Positions 24,433 to 33,689 are shown, counted from the first letter of the stretch. The stretch: 64,000 bases of DNA from Bacillota bacterium (GCA_009711615.1 VENI01000005.1:1-64000), one strand, 5' to 3'. Translations and numbers: made by a program. Notes: generated from the sequence alone by a model not told the origin.

Positions 24433-25713
24433 TTTATGTCGTTTAATCATCTCCAACTTTTCCTTTAGTTTCTGTTCAACTCCATTTTCCTTAGGGCAAT
24501 AATACTGAACACTTACCAGTTTGTCCGGCAGATATTGCTGGTCCACCCACCCACCTGGATAGTCATGTGCATATTTGTAGTTTAATCCGTGCCCCAAGTT
24601 CTTTGCCCCTTTGTAATGTGCATCACGAAGGTGAACCGGCACACCACCGCAATCTTTATTTCTTACGTCATTTAGGGCCATATCAATAGCCTTGTAAGCA
24701 GAATTGCTTTTAGGGCATAACGCCAAATATATGGCCACCTCTCCCAGTATGATGCGAGCTTCCGGTAGACCAACAAACTGTACCGCTTGTGCTCCAGCAG
24801 TGGCTATCTGCAGCGCCTGGGGCTGTGCTAACCCCACGTCTTCAGCAGCACTTATTACCAAGCGCCTGGCAATAAATTTGACATCTTCTCCTGCTGCTAT
24901 CATCCTGGCCAGATAGTGCAACGCCGCATCAGCATCACTTCCCCTGATAGACTTTATTAATGCAGATGCCACATCGTAATGGGCGTCTCCTGCCTTGTCA
25001 TATTTTAACTTGCTTTGTTGCAGACATTCTTCAGCTACCGACAGGTCATACTGAACAACCCCATTTTCGTCGGGTTCGGTGGTCAGCACACCCAACTCCA
25101 GTGCATTTAACGCGGAACGTGCATCGCCACCGCTAGAGTCCACCAGATGGTGAAACGCTTCTTCAGTTAAATTAACTATATGGTCTCCTAAACCCCGTTC
25201 CTTATCTTCTAGTGCATTCTTTATGATTAATTCAATATCTTCCTGCTGCAGCGGTTTAAACTGGTATATGGTTGAACGAGATCGCAGTGCATTGTTCACT
25301 TCAAAATATGGGTTCTCGGTTGTAGAACCGATAAGGGTAATTAATCCCTGCTCTACATACGGTAGTAACGCATCTTGTTGGCTTTTGTTCAAGTGATGGA
25401 TCTCATCCATGAACATTATTACCGGTCCATTTTTACGAGTTTTATCTGCCACACTTCTTATATCTTTCACACCACATGTTACGGCATTTAATCTTTCAAA
25501 GGGTCGCTCAGCGGTATAAGCTACAATCTCAGCCAATGCTGTTTTGCCTGTGCCCGGAGGTCCATAAAATATGGCAGATCCCAATCTCCCAGCCTTGATT
25601 GCCCGATACAGCATTTTATTATTAGCCAATATATGCCGCTGCCCCACAAATTCATCTAGATCTCGCGGACGCATTTTAGCTGCCAATGGCAGATGTTCAG
25701 GGTAAAAAAGCAT
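24400..25713 (-). CDS. rarA: replication-associated recombination protein A (RarA/MgsA)
   Basis: This 437-residue AAA+ ATPase acts at stalled replication forks. Walker A is FYGPPGTGKTALAEI (about 49-63), Walker B is FMDEIHHL, sensor 1 is GSTTENP, and the C-terminal tetramerisation domain has GGDARSALNALE and YPGGWVDQQYLP. GGGGGG precedes ATG 25713. The final residues (SGVRSQESE) are encoded by a dispersed GGAGTCAGAAT repeat, so the authentic C-terminus has been altered by repeat insertion or spread. Otherwise length and domains are normal. Confidence 0.95.
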   Translation of the reverse strand: MLFYPEHLPLAAKMRPRDLDEFVGQRHILANNKMLYRAIKAGRLGSAIFYGPPGTGKTALAEIVAYTAERPFERLNAVTCGVKDIRSVADKTRKNGPVIMFMDEIHHLNKSQQDALLPYVEQGLITLIGSTTENPYFEVNNALRSRSTIYQFKPLQQEDIELIIKNALEDKERGLGDHIVNLTEEAFHHLVDSSGGDARSALNALELGVLTTEPDENGVVQYDLSVAEECLQQSKLKYDKAGDAHYDVASALIKSIRGSDADAALHYLARMIAAGEDVKFIARRLVISAAEDVGLAQPQALQIATAGAQAVQFVGLPEARIILGEVAIYLALCPKSNSAYKAIDMALNDVRNKDCGGVPVHLRDAHYKGAKNLGHGLNYKYAHDYPGGWVDQQYLPDKLVSVQYYCPKENGVEQKLKEKLEMIKRHKYSGVRSQESE

Positions 25714-25769
25714 TTTTATCCCCCCATATTTAGTAACAGTTCAAGAATCTTAACATTCCTCTTTAATAA

Positions 25770-25799
25770 AAAAAGCACGCGCCTAAGCACGTACTCTTT
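25770..25799 (-). terminator. terminator of trxA
   Basis: On the minus strand AAAGAGTACGTGC pairs with GCGCGTGCTTTTT (three G-U pairs) followed by further T. It lies 33 bp after trxA. Confidence 0.75.
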
Positions 25800-25831
25800 A
25801 ACTTATTAATAACCATATGTAAATAATGAAC

Positions 25832-26161
25832 TTATGAGTGCTTCTCAATCATTTTCTTTAATTCGTCTGCTTTACGGAAACCAATGGCACGTTCTACTTC
25901 TTTGCCTTCTTTAAACAAGATCATGGTAGGAATACTCATCACTTGAAATTCGCCAGGAGTACTGCGGTTCTCATCCACATTAATCTTAGCAATCTTTACT
26001 TGACCTTCCATTTCACCAACCAGCTTTTCCAGTTCAGGTGCAATCATTTTACATGGACCACACCAATCAGCCCAAAAATCTACTAAAACTGGTACATCAC
26101 TGCTGTTAACCTTTTCCTTAAAATCTGCGTCACTTAGAATCATAATGTTTTCACTAGCCAA
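25832..26161 (-). CDS. trxA: thioredoxin
   Basis: This 109-residue thioredoxin has the redox motif WCGPC (about 33-37) in FWADWCGPCKMIAPEL and the cis-proline in SIPTMILFKEG. It reduces protein disulfides in the cytoplasm. The TTG start at 26161 follows a GGGG-type site by eight bases; an in-frame ATG at MILSDADF would be shorter. It is monocistronic with its own terminator. The 158 bp before it, up to tcdA, is AT-rich with no feature I can identify. Confidence 0.96.
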   Translation of the reverse strand: MASENIMILSDADFKEKVNSSDVPVLVDFWADWCGPCKMIAPELEKLVGEMEGQVKIAKINVDENRSTPGEFQVMSIPTMILFKEGKEVERAIGFRKADELKKMIEKHS

Positions 26162-26319
26162 GATACTCGCCCCTTTCCACTGGTTATGATATATTACTAA
26201 GTTATATTATGCCAATAATACTTTGTTTCTACAGCTTTACATTATAATGCTACTAAAACCCTTTGTCAAATTTTTAAATTTTCTAATTATAATCACTGTT
26301 CAAAACTTTTAACTGTTCT

Positions 26320-27030
26320 TTATTCTATTAAATCTTTAACAACAATGCTGGCTAAGGCCAATCCCGCTGCCGCCGGTACAAAGGAAATGCTGCCCGGAGG
26401 AAGCTTACCACTATGTTCACCCACTGGTTCAGGCTTAATTGGAGTTTCTGTGGAATAAACTACCTTTACACCACTGGATATCCCCAACTGTCGCAACCCT
26501 TTTCTAACTACCTTAGCTAAAGGACATACTGATGTTTCTGATATGTCGGCTACTTTAAAGGCAGTGGGGTCCATTTTATTGCCTGCTCCCATACTTGAAA
26601 CGACCGGGATATTATTCTCAATACATCTTTTTATTAAGTCTAATTTCCCCTTCGTATCATCTATAGCGTCCACCACATAATCTAAATCCACTGATACAAA
26701 CTGAGAGCCATTTTCTGGGGTGTAAAACTCTTGTATCGCATTCACCTTTATTTCTGGGTTAATAAGCATCACCCGCTGAGCCATTAACTCCACCTTGGGC
26801 TGATTAATGGTTTTCTCCAGCGCATGCAGTTGACGGTTTATATTAGTAATATCAACTTTATCAAAGTCAACCAGTAATAGCTCCCCCACACCCGCCCTGG
26901 CCAGTGCTTCAACGGCATAAGACCCTACTCCACCCACACCGAAAACAGCAACCTTCTTAGTTGCCAGTTTCTTTAACCCTTCGGTACCAATTAACATTTC
27001 AGTACGGGTAAACCTATGAGATTCCACCAT
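26320..27030 (-). CDS. tcdA: tRNA threonylcarbamoyladenosine dehydratase TcdA
   Basis: This 236-residue E1-like (ThiF/HesA) enzyme cyclises t6A37 of tRNA to ct6A in an ATP-dependent reaction. The nucleotide-binding GVGGVGSYAVEALARAG and the following LVDFD are clear. DAIDDTKGK and SSMGAGNKMDP are typical of YgdL/YrvM. The start is taken as ATG 27030 (reading MVESHRFTRTEMLIG, as in homologues) with GGGGTG upstream. A longer reading to 27120 adds 30 unlike residues. Together with 6S RNA and aspS it reproduces the yrvM-bsrA-aspS order of Bacillus. Confidence 0.92.
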   Translation of the reverse strand: MVESHRFTRTEMLIGTEGLKKLATKKVAVFGVGGVGSYAVEALARAGVGELLLVDFDKVDITNINRQLHALEKTINQPKVELMAQRVMLINPEIKVNAIQEFYTPENGSQFVSVDLDYVVDAIDDTKGKLDLIKRCIENNIPVVSSMGAGNKMDPTAFKVADISETSVCPLAKVVRKGLRQLGISSGVKVVYSTETPIKPEPVGEHSGKLPPGSISFVPAAAGLALASIVVKDLIE

Positions 27031-27140
27031 ATTCAACACCCCATTAGAAAACTTGAACTCGTATGGCTTAGTAAAACTTATGTCTTCTGTGATAAGGTTT
27101 AAAGCGCAACCGAAAGCCATAATAGCTACAGCTACTAAAA

Positions 27141-27171
27141 TAAAAGCTTGGCTGTTTTCGCCAAGCTTTTA
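27141..27171. terminator. hairpin after the 6S RNA gene
   Basis: TAAAAGCTTGGC pairs with GCCAAGCTTTTA around a 7-nt loop, with T/A-rich flanks. It lies just downstream of the 6S RNA on the minus strand and can end that transcript. Confidence 0.8.
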
Positions 27172-27194
27172 TAATATTTAATAGACATATAGAC

Positions 27195-27380
27195 ATACCC
27201 CACCGATGCCGTTTTCATCCTGAGTTGTTGAACCTGCGTTCAACAAGTGGGTGCCCTCCTGGATGCCTTCTTACTTCCTTTGGTACTAATAAGGCCTGCA
27301 ATAATAACAACCAGAGCCAGGCTCCCTTCCGTATGGTGTTGGCTCAATACGTCAGGGTGAACACGTACACAGTAGGGTTG
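27195..27380 (-). ncRNA. ssrS: 6S RNA (SsrS/BsrA-type)
   Basis: The 477-bp gap between tcdA and aspS holds a structured minus-strand RNA of ~186 nt. Its ends pair (ACCCTACTG with CGGTGGGGT), and inside lies a hairpin GTTGAAC-GCAG-GTTCAAC expected in one strand of the central bubble. The long interior is mostly self-complementary (for example GCCAACACCATAC / GGGAGCCTGG region). A TACAAT -10 (27387-27392) places the start at the 5' end. In Bacillus subtilis bsrA lies between aspS and yrvM, the same context. 6S RNA binds sigma-A RNA polymerase in stationary phase. The fold was worked out by eye. Confidence 0.75.
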
Positions 27381-27507
27381 CCATAAATTGTAATTTTTGT
27401 AAATGTTAACTTATTCTTTTCAATTATTATGTTAGCACAGTCTCGAATCATTGGCAAGAACCAAAAAATAGATATTTATTTGTAATATTTCCAGCTTTTT
27501 TCTATAA

Positions 27508-29298
27508 TTACTCTTTCTTATTCTCTTTATTCACAACTGTACTTTTTATGTGTAATTCTTTTAACTGCTTCTTATCTACCATATCAGGTGCACTGGTCAT
27601 TAAGCAAGTGGCACTGGCAGTTTTGGGGAATGGAATTACATCTCTGATGCTGTTCTTTCCAGCAAGTAGCATTACTAACCTGTCAAAACCAAAGGCAATT
27701 CCACCATGGGGGGGAGCACCGTATTCAAACGCATCTAGCATAAATCCAAACTTCTCCTTGGCCTCTTCCTCAGTCATGCCAATAGCTGAAAACATTTTTT
27801 CTTGAACATCCCGACGATATATCCTAATACTGCCGCCACCTATCTCTACACCATTCAACACCAAATCATAGGCTTTTGCCCGTACATTTTCAGGATGGTC
27901 TGTTAACTGTTCCAAGTCTTGGTCTAATGGTGCGGTGAATGGGTGGTGCATGGCCACATAGCGGTCTTCATCCTCGTCATATTCCACCAGCGGAAAGTCT
28001 TCCACCCACAGGAAATTATATTGGTCTTTTGGAATGAGGTTCAGTCGATGAGCCAGATTAACGCGCAGGGCACCCAAAGCAGCAGCCACCACGCCGGGTT
28101 TGTCAGCCACAAAGAGCAGTAAATCCCCGGGTTCTGCTTGCAGTTTATCTAAAATTGTATTCATCTCATCTTTTTCAAAGAACTTTTTAATAGGTGATTT
28201 CACACCGTCTTCGGTAACAATAAAGTAAGCCAGCCCTTTAGCTTTGTAAATCGACACAAAATCTGTTAAATCGTCAATTTCTTTCCTACTGAAACTACCA
28301 CAGCCTTTGGCGTTAATTCCTCTTACTTGACCACCGTTATTCACTGCCGAATTAAATACTTTAAAACCACACTGGGCCGCCACTGGTGATATGTCTTTAA
28401 TCTCCATGCCAAAACGAGTGTCCGGTTTATCTGAACCAAAACGATCCATTGCTTCTTGGAAAGACATTCTACTAAACGGTACAGGCACTTCTACACCAAC
28501 TGTTTCTTTAAGTAGATGAGCTACCATCTCTTCCATTAAGTTAATCACATCTTCCTTCTCCACAAAAGACATTTCCAAGTCTATCTGGGTAAACTCCGGT
28601 TGACGGTCAGCCCGTAAATCTTCATCTCGGAAACAACGCACAATTTGAAAATATCGTTCCATGCCAGAAAGCATTAATATTTGTTTGAATATCTGCGGTG
28701 ATTGCGGCAAAGCATAGAACTCTCCGGGATTAACCCTGCTGGGCACCAGATAGTCCCTAGCCCCCTCAGGTGTGCTTTTGGTGAGCATCGGGGTCTCAAT
28801 TTCTAAAAAGTCATGCTTGTCCAAGAAGTCCCGCACTGCTTTAGAAGCCCGGTGACGCAGCATCATAGACTTCTGCATTTCTGGACGGCGAAGGTCAAGG
28901 TAACGGTACTTTAACCTTACATTTTCATCAACATCAATACCATCTTCAATGTAAAATGGTGGGGTTTTAGCTTTGTTTAAAACCACCAATGTATCAACAT
29001 ATACCTCAATGGCGCCAGTGGTCATTTTGGTGTTTTCTGTGCCCTCCGGACGGGGGTTCACCTTCCCTTTAACCGCCAGTACCCACTCATTGCGCACTGT
29101 TTCTGCCTTGTGGAAAGATTCTTGATCTACTTCCGGGCTAAAAACCACCTGTACGATACCATAGCGATCCCGCAGATCTACAAAAATCAATCCACCGTGG
29201 TCGCGGCGACGCTGTACCCAGCCCATTAATATTACTTCCTGATCAACTTCCTTACTTGTTACTTTCCCACAATAGTGCGTACGTTTTAAATTATTCAT
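27508..29298 (-). CDS. aspS: aspartyl-tRNA synthetase
   Basis: This ~596-residue bacterial-type class II synthetase has an N-terminal OB anticodon-binding domain ([20 protein letters not shown], about 26-45) and motif 2 [16 protein letters not shown] (~216). A GAD insertion domain (about 310-410) and motif 3 [13 protein letters not shown] (~530) follow. ATG 29298 fits the spacing to AAGGA better than ATG 29307. The gene begins 11 bp after hisS and shares its T-box-controlled transcript. Length and domains are normal. Confidence 0.97.
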   Translation of the reverse strand: MNNLKRTHYCGKVTSKEVDQEVILMGWVQRRRDHGGLIFVDLRDRYGIVQVVFSPEVDQESFHKAETVRNEWVLAVKGKVNPRPEGTENTKMTTGAIEVYVDTLVVLNKAKTPPFYIEDGIDVDENVRLKYRYLDLRRPEMQKSMMLRHRASKAVRDFLDKHDFLEIETPMLTKSTPEGARDYLVPSRVNPGEFYALPQSPQIFKQILMLSGMERYFQIVRCFRDEDLRADRQPEFTQIDLEMSFVEKEDVINLMEEMVAHLLKETVGVEVPVPFSRMSFQEAMDRFGSDKPDTRFGMEIKDISPVAAQCGFKVFNSAVNNGGQVRGINAKGCGSFSRKEIDDLTDFVSIYKAKGLAYFIVTEDGVKSPIKKFFEKDEMNTILDKLQAEPGDLLLFVADKPGVVAAALGALRVNLAHRLNLIPKDQYNFLWVEDFPLVEYDEDEDRYVAMHHPFTAPLDQDLEQLTDHPENVRAKAYDLVLNGVEIGGGSIRIYRRDVQEKMFSAIGMTEEEAKEKFGFMLDAFEYGAPPHGGIAFGFDRLVMLLAGKNSIRDVIPFPKTASATCLMTSAPDMVDKKQLKELHIKSTVVNKENKKE

Positions 29299-29309
29299 TA
29301 GTTCCATCC

Positions 29310-30566
29310 TTATTTACCTCCCAATACTTCTGTCACTTTATTATCGGCCACTTCTTTTTGCTCACCTGTGGTCATGTCTTTTATCATTACAGTGCCGTTT
29401 TCTAATTCATTTTCTCCTATTATTGCAGCATATCTGGCATTAAGCTTACCTGCATATTTCATTTGTGCTTTTAAACTACGCCCGTTATAATCTTTGTCTG
29501 CTTTATAACCCATGCCACGCAGTTTTGCCAGTAGCTTTAGTACAGTAAGTTCCGCTTCAGGGGAAGCAGTAACAATAAATATATCCGGTTGCCATGAAGG
29601 GGGGAATTCAACATTCTGCTGCTCCATGGTGAGTAAAATGCGCTCCAAACCAAGGGCATAACCAATTCCAGGGATATCCTTCTCACCAATCTGGCCTACC
29701 AGTCCGTTGTAGCGACCACCGCCTCCCACTGAACTTTGGGCACCAATTCCTTCTGCCATTATTTCAAAAGCGGTGTGGGTGTAGTAATCAAGCCCCCGCA
29801 CCAAGGTTTCATCAACAACATAGTCAATGCCTAACTCTTTTAAATGGGTTTTTACATCATGGAAAAAAACCGCACATTCGTCACAAAGACAGTCCAATAT
29901 GGTTGGTGCCCCTGCACTTAACTGTGAACACTTTTCATTTTTACAGTCTAATATACGAAGAGGGTTTCTCTCAAAACGATCTTGGCAGGTGGGGCAGTAG
30001 TCCTGCAGTTTGGGCCCCATAAATTCTTGCAGACTCTCTCGCAACTTAGGTCGACATTCTGGGCACCCTAGACTGTTAATATGTAATTCCAATCCTTTTA
30101 AGCCCAAACGAGTGTATACTTCCATGGCCATGGCCATTACTTCAGCATCTATCCCCGGACTGTGTGCCCCTAAAACTTCAACACCAAATTGATGGAACTG
30201 GCGATAGCGGCCGGCCTGGGGCCGATCATAGCGAAACATCGGCCCAATATAGTACAACTTTACCGGTTGCGGGCCAGCATAAAGTTTGTTTTCTAAGTAC
30301 GCCCGCACCACGGCCGCAGTCCCCTCGGGCCGAAGGGTTATGTTACGTTCACCACGATCGGTAAAGGTGTACATTTCCTTTTCCACAATGTCTGTGGTTT
30401 CACCCACCCCCCGTTTAAACAACTCGGTATGTTCAAAAATGGGTGTGCGGATTTCTCTATAACCGTATCGGCAACATACATCTCTAATAATCTGTTCTAT
30501 GTACTGCCATTTTTCCACTTCTCCGGGGATAATATCGTTAGTGCCCCGAGGCCTGGAAGTTAACAT
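29310..30566 (-). CDS. hisS: histidyl-tRNA synthetase
   Basis: This 418-residue class II synthetase has the N-terminal [12 protein letters not shown], motif 1 region [17 protein letters not shown], motif 2 [16 protein letters not shown] (~112) and the histidine-specific [14 protein letters not shown] and [14 protein letters not shown] small anticodon-binding domain forms the C-terminus. A cysteine cluster in the insertion ([19 protein letters not shown], ~192) is common in Firmicutes HisRS. It is the first gene of the hisS-aspS operon, directly behind a T-box leader, so expression should respond to uncharged tRNA. Confidence 0.97.
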   Translation of the reverse strand: MLTSRPRGTNDIIPGEVEKWQYIEQIIRDVCCRYGYREIRTPIFEHTELFKRGVGETTDIVEKEMYTFTDRGERNITLRPEGTAAVVRAYLENKLYAGPQPVKLYYIGPMFRYDRPQAGRYRQFHQFGVEVLGAHSPGIDAEVMAMAMEVYTRLGLKGLELHINSLGCPECRPKLRESLQEFMGPKLQDYCPTCQDRFERNPLRILDCKNEKCSQLSAGAPTILDCLCDECAVFFHDVKTHLKELGIDYVVDETLVRGLDYYTHTAFEIMAEGIGAQSSVGGGGRYNGLVGQIGEKDIPGIGYALGLERILLTMEQQNVEFPPSWQPDIFIVTASPEAELTVLKLLAKLRGMGYKADKDYNGRSLKAQMKYAGKLNARYAAIIGENELENGTVMIKDMTTGEQKEVADNKVTEVLGGK

Positions 30567-30647
30567 ATGTAAGCCCCCTTTACTATTTATGCATCAAACG
30601 AAATGTTCTAAGGGCGGGCGTGGACACCGCCCCTACTACTCAATTTG

Positions 30648-30682
30648 AATTCTGACTTCTGACTCCTGAATTCTGACTCCTT
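30648..30682. repeat. dispersed TGACTCC repeat
   Basis: TTCTGACTTCTGACTCCTG followed by AATTCTGACTCCTTT is a half-copy of the GGAGTCAGAAT element, located between the T-box terminator and hisS. Confidence 0.65.
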
Positions 30683-30684
30683 TA

Positions 30685-30979
30685 AACACAAAAACCGTCC
30701 CTAAGTATGATTATATTACATACTCAGGGACGGGATTTTTCCCGTGGTACCACCCTGCTTGAACGCAAGCGTTCCACTCTACAGGGCCTGTAACGGAGCC
30801 TACCGGGCTAACCTAGTAGATGCATTTACATCGTTCAGCAGCCTTCTCACGGGTGTCTTTCAACGAACCTCCTGCAGACAGGTTTCCAGTCAAGCCCCAT
30901 CCTCCCTGGCCAGGAGCAGCACGCCTACTTTCCCGATCATAGAAACTATTATAGATATGCATGTAAGCATGCACACTAA
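30685..30979 (-). promoter_or_regulatory. T-box leader of hisS-aspS
   Basis: On the minus strand the leader contains the conserved T-box AGGGTGGTACCACGGG (30741-30756), which pairs with the acceptor end of uncharged tRNA. It is followed by a strong terminator: CCGTCCCTGAGTATG pairs with CATACTTAGGGACGG (30695-30733), then TTTTTGTGTTT. The preceding ~200 nt can form Stem I. I could not place the specifier codon with certainty; histidine is expected from the downstream gene. Confidence 0.9.
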
Positions 30980-30983
30980 AGAA

Positions 30984-31012
30984 ATTGTATATAAATAACA
31001 CTTCTTTGTCAA
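30984..31012 (-). promoter_or_regulatory. sigma-A promoter of the hisS T-box transcript
   Basis: On the minus strand TTGACA (31007-31012), exactly 17 nt, TACAAT (30984-30989). This sets the leader start near 30978. Confidence 0.85.
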
Positions 31013-31024
31013 TATTTACTGATA

Positions 31025-31858
31025 TTAGTTCATATTTTCAACCTGCTGTAGTGCTTTGAAAAAACCCGAGCCAGGAGAAACAACTTCCCCTTCAAAAACA
31101 GCAACCTTTTTATCAGGATTATAGTTTAGTTTATAAATAGTACCGTCATTTAGTTTAATACTTATTGTGTGAGTAATATTATATTTTGAAATGTCCTGTA
31201 CTGCAACTTTTTCTGCAGTATTAATACCATTTATCAGCATTAAAATCAAATTATCATCTGTAATATTTGTTACTACTTCATTAGCATTTAGTATTTCCAC
31301 TACCTCAACCATATTGGGGTCTACTTTATATTCCCTTTTAATTGATTCTGTTGTCGCTGCAAATCCTGGCTGAGATTCTTCTACCGCTTTTCCCTCAGGA
31401 AGTCCATTTGCCTTAAAACCGTTTGAACCTCCCTTTTCTGCAATTTTAGCTACATCAGCAGTTTCCTTTTTCTGCAGTGTGTCGTCCATTTCCGCTGACT
31501 CCTCATTAACACTTTGCTCCAAAGCCGTATTTTGATAGATTATTGATTGGTAACCCTCCCACAAGCCAACGGTAACTGCCAGCACCATTATACAAGCTAT
31601 TGCAAGGTAAGGCAGTGGCCTTTTCTTTGAAGGTTTAATCTCTGCTTGCAACGCTGCCTCCATCCGCTGTTCAAATGAATCAGGTATCTCTATACTGTTT
31701 GACCATTCTTTAAGGCCCTTTGTGATTTGTGTTAGCGATTGGTATTCTTGGTGGCAGCAGTTGCATTTATCAATATGATTCTTAACTTCCTCCTGCTGTT
31801 CCAATGATAATTCATCTAAAATAAGTCCTGTTACCATTTCTGTTTTACTACAGCTCAC
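31025..31858 (-). CDS. zinc-finger anti-sigma factor
   Basis: This 277-residue membrane protein has an N-terminal cytoplasmic zf-HC2 domain (HIDKCNCCHQEY; the HxxxCxxC zinc motif of ZAS anti-sigma factors, ~30). One transmembrane segment follows (YLAIACIMVLAVTVGLWEGY, ~85-104), then a ~170-residue extracellular part with no recognised domain. It should hold the co-encoded ECF sigma factor inactive until a signal arrives. GTG 31858 is chosen because GGAGGTGA is five bases upstream; it overlaps the sigma gene by 11 bp, so the two are coupled. Confidence 0.88.
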   Translation of the reverse strand: MSCSKTEMVTGLILDELSLEQQEEVKNHIDKCNCCHQEYQSLTQITKGLKEWSNSIEIPDSFEQRMEAALQAEIKPSKKRPLPYLAIACIMVLAVTVGLWEGYQSIIYQNTALEQSVNEESAEMDDTLQKKETADVAKIAEKGGSNGFKANGLPEGKAVEESQPGFAATTESIKREYKVDPNMVEVVEILNANEVVTNITDDNLILMLINGINTAEKVAVQDISKYNITHTISIKLNDGTIYKLNYNPDKKVAVFEGEVVSPGSGFFKALQQVENMN

Positions 31859-32366
31859 TTGCCTCACCTCCTATACTGCTTTTTAACTTCTTTAATGCCC
31901 TATACAGCCGAGATTTCACTGTGCCCACCGGGCAATTTAACACTAAGGCAATATCGTTAACTTTCATGTCCTGAAAAAAGCGCAACACCACCACTGCTCG
32001 GTGTTCTTCATCCAGTTTGGATACCGCCTGTGATATGTCCATACTAGCTTCTACATTGTTCTCCACTGTATCCGGGATCCAAACCTCTTCAACCGGTGTG
32101 GTACGTTGACGTTGCCGCATAATATCAATACAACGGTTGACCAGTATGCGATAGAACCAGCTTTTAAACTGCTGCGGGTTGCGCAATTTATTAAGATCCC
32201 GGTAGGCCTTTAACAGCGTTTCCTGAACTGCATCAGCGGCATCATGCTCGTTACCGAGCATACCATAGGCTGTTCGATATAATCCGTTTTGATATTGTTT
32301 GCTAAGCTTTAGAAAGGAAGCAGAATCTCCCTTTACAGCTTTTTTTACTAACAATTCATCTACCAT
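31848..32366 (-). CDS. ECF RNA polymerase sigma factor (SigW-like)
   Basis: This 172-residue extracytoplasmic-function sigma factor has region 2 (DAADAVQETLLKAYRDL; FKSWFYRILVNRCIDIMRQR) and region 4 (EEHRAVVVLRFFQDMKVNDI; CPVGTVKSRLYRALKKL). It directs RNA polymerase to stress promoters. The gene for its anti-sigma factor overlaps the 3' end. A TGAAAC-N17-CGCC pattern upstream may be an autoregulated promoter. Confidence 0.93.
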   Translation of the reverse strand: MVDELLVKKAVKGDSASFLKLSKQYQNGLYRTAYGMLGNEHDAADAVQETLLKAYRDLNKLRNPQQFKSWFYRILVNRCIDIMRQRQRTTPVEEVWIPDTVENNVEASMDISQAVSKLDEEHRAVVVLRFFQDMKVNDIALVLNCPVGTVKSRLYRALKKLKSSIGGEASEL

Positions 32367-32397
32367 AATAAAATAATCAGCTCACTTAATTAAAGTA

Positions 32398-32475
32398 TTC
32401 AGAAGTCAGGAGTCAGAATTTAGAATACTCCCAATTCCCTTATTTCTGACTTCAACTCCTAGCTTCTGATCCTAA
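32398..32475. repeat. dispersed GGAGTCAGAAT inverted-repeat element
   Basis: AGAAGTCAGGAGTCAGAATT on the left and TTCTGACTTCAACTCCTAGC on the right flank an AT-rich centre, a fuller copy of the element at 1415. It lies between the ECF sigma gene and its candidate promoter. Confidence 0.7.
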
Positions 32476-32499
32476 GCAAAATAGATTCCCTATTTATTT

Positions 32500-32526
32500 G
32501 GCGTATTAGGAGGTAAAAAAGTTTCA
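32500..32526 (-). promoter_or_regulatory. candidate ECF-type autopromoter
   Basis: On the minus strand TGAAAC (32521-32526), 17 nt, CGCC (32500-32503) resembles ECF promoters (TGAAAC-N16/17-CGTA). It lies about 135 bp upstream of the sigma factor start, separated by a dispersed repeat. Confidence 0.4.
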
Positions 32527-32540
32527 AAAAACAGAAATTC

Positions 32541-32569
32541 TTTAAAAATGCAAGCAATTTGGTTATAAT
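32541..32569 (+). promoter_or_regulatory. probable promoter of the DUF896 gene
   Basis: TTTAAA (32541-32546), 17 nt, TATAAT (32564-32569). The leader to ATG 32592 is very short. Confidence 0.45.
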
Positions 32570-32591
32570 AGGGAAATGAGGTGATTTTTAT

Positions 32592-32828
32592 ATGAATACT
32601 AAAGAACTGATTGATAAAATTAATATCCTGGCCAGAAAACAAAAAAAGGATGGTTTAACAGAAGAGGAGAAGGCAGAGCAACAACGACTTAGAAAAATAT
32701 ATCTAAAGGGTATCCGTCAGCAGGTGGTTGATCAACTGGAGGCATCAGGCATCACCAAAGAAGATAAAAAGAAAAACAATGATTGCTCCTGCGGATGCAC
32801 TGGCCACGACCATAACCATAAACATTAA
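32592..32828 (+). CDS. DUF896 (YnzC-like) protein with metal-binding tail
   Basis: This 78-residue protein has a DUF896/YnzC helical hairpin (residues 1-55: ELIDKINILARKQKKDGLTE, then YLKGIRQQVVDQLE). A tail rich in Cys and His follows (CSCGCTGHDHNHKH) that looks able to bind a metal ion. In Bacillus the family includes the SOS-linked YneB-operon protein YnzC; its role is unknown. GAGGTGA is seven bases before the ATG. It is followed after 17 bp by a HAD hydrolase gene and probably co-transcribed. Confidence 0.85.
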   Translation: MNTKELIDKINILARKQKKDGLTEEEKAEQQRLRKIYLKGIRQQVVDQLEASGITKEDKKKNNDCSCGCTGHDHNHKH

Positions 32829-32845
32829 AGCGGAGGTATGAAGAA

Positions 32846-33565
32846 TTGATAAAAGCAATACTCTTTGACTTAGATGGCACATTACTGCCTATGGATATGG
32901 AAGTTTTTACTCGAGAGTATTTTAAAGGACTTACCGGCGATTTCTGCCATTTGTATGACCCCAGCGATTTCCAGAAATATATTTGGCAAGCCACTAAGGC
33001 AATGGTAAAGGACAGTCGGCCCGAAACAACCAATGAAGAGGTATTTATGGAAAACTTTTTCCCACTGGTAAACCACCGGGAAGAGGAACTGATGCCGATG
33101 TTTGATCAGTTTTACACTAAGAAATTCATCCAGTTAGACAAGTATACTAATCCCACACCATTGGCTAGAAAAATAGTTTCTTTACTGGCCGATAAAGGGT
33201 ACAAACTGGCACTGGCCACTAACCCGGTTTTCCCCATGGCTGCCACCAGTGCGAGAATGCGTTGGGCCGGTATCGATGACCTGCCTTGGGAGATTGTAAC
33301 CACCTATGAACACAGCCATTTCTGCAAACCAAACCCTGGGTATTTTGCAGAAATAATTGAACAGTTGGGTATCAAACCACATCAGGCACTAATGGTGGGC
33401 AACGATACAATGGAAGATCTGGTAGCCTCTAAGCTAGGCATTAAAACCTACCTGGCCACCGACTGCCTAATCGATCGGGGTGACTCACCCTTCAAACCAG
33501 ACGCCAGTGGTACGTTGAAGGAATTTTATCAACTGGCTCAAACAGAATTTGCCGAAGTTTTTTAA
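32846..33565 (+). CDS. HAD-superfamily hydrolase
   Basis: This 239-residue HAD phosphatase has motif I DLDGTLLP (residues 8-15, nucleophile Asp), motif II near LALATNPVFP, motif III lysine in HFCKPNPGYF and motif IV GNDTMEDLVASKLG. The substrate is not evident; phosphoglycolate phosphatase-like proteins have this layout. The TTG start at 32846 follows GGAGG by nine bases. It is the second gene after the DUF896 gene and ends before a bidirectional terminator. Confidence 0.9.
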   Translation: MIKAILFDLDGTLLPMDMEVFTREYFKGLTGDFCHLYDPSDFQKYIWQATKAMVKDSRPETTNEEVFMENFFPLVNHREEELMPMFDQFYTKKFIQLDKYTNPTPLARKIVSLLADKGYKLALATNPVFPMAATSARMRWAGIDDLPWEIVTTYEHSHFCKPNPGYFAEIIEQLGIKPHQALMVGNDTMEDLVASKLGIKTYLATDCLIDRGDSPFKPDASGTLKEFYQLAQTEFAEVF

Positions 33566-33661
33566 ACTTAACCGACGAGGGTAGAAAGGCAGGAGACAAA
33601 CGAAACGTCCCCTTGTCTCAAAAATTAAAAATTATTAATTTTTCATTTTACATTTTACATT

Positions 33662-33689
33662 AAAAAGGGCGCTCGTCGCGCCCTTTTTT
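33662..33689. terminator. bidirectional terminator
   Basis: AAAAAGGGCGC pairs with GCGCCCTTTTT around TCGTC, serving the convergent HAD and MBL genes. The stop codon of the MBL gene overlaps its edge. The ~70 bp before it contain an AT-rich ATTTTTCATTTTACATTTT repeat. Confidence 0.9.

Noticed and set aside
27031-27120. N-terminal extension of TcdA to 27120
   Set aside because: The extra 30 residues do not resemble the family, and a ribosome binding site precedes the internal ATG at 27030.
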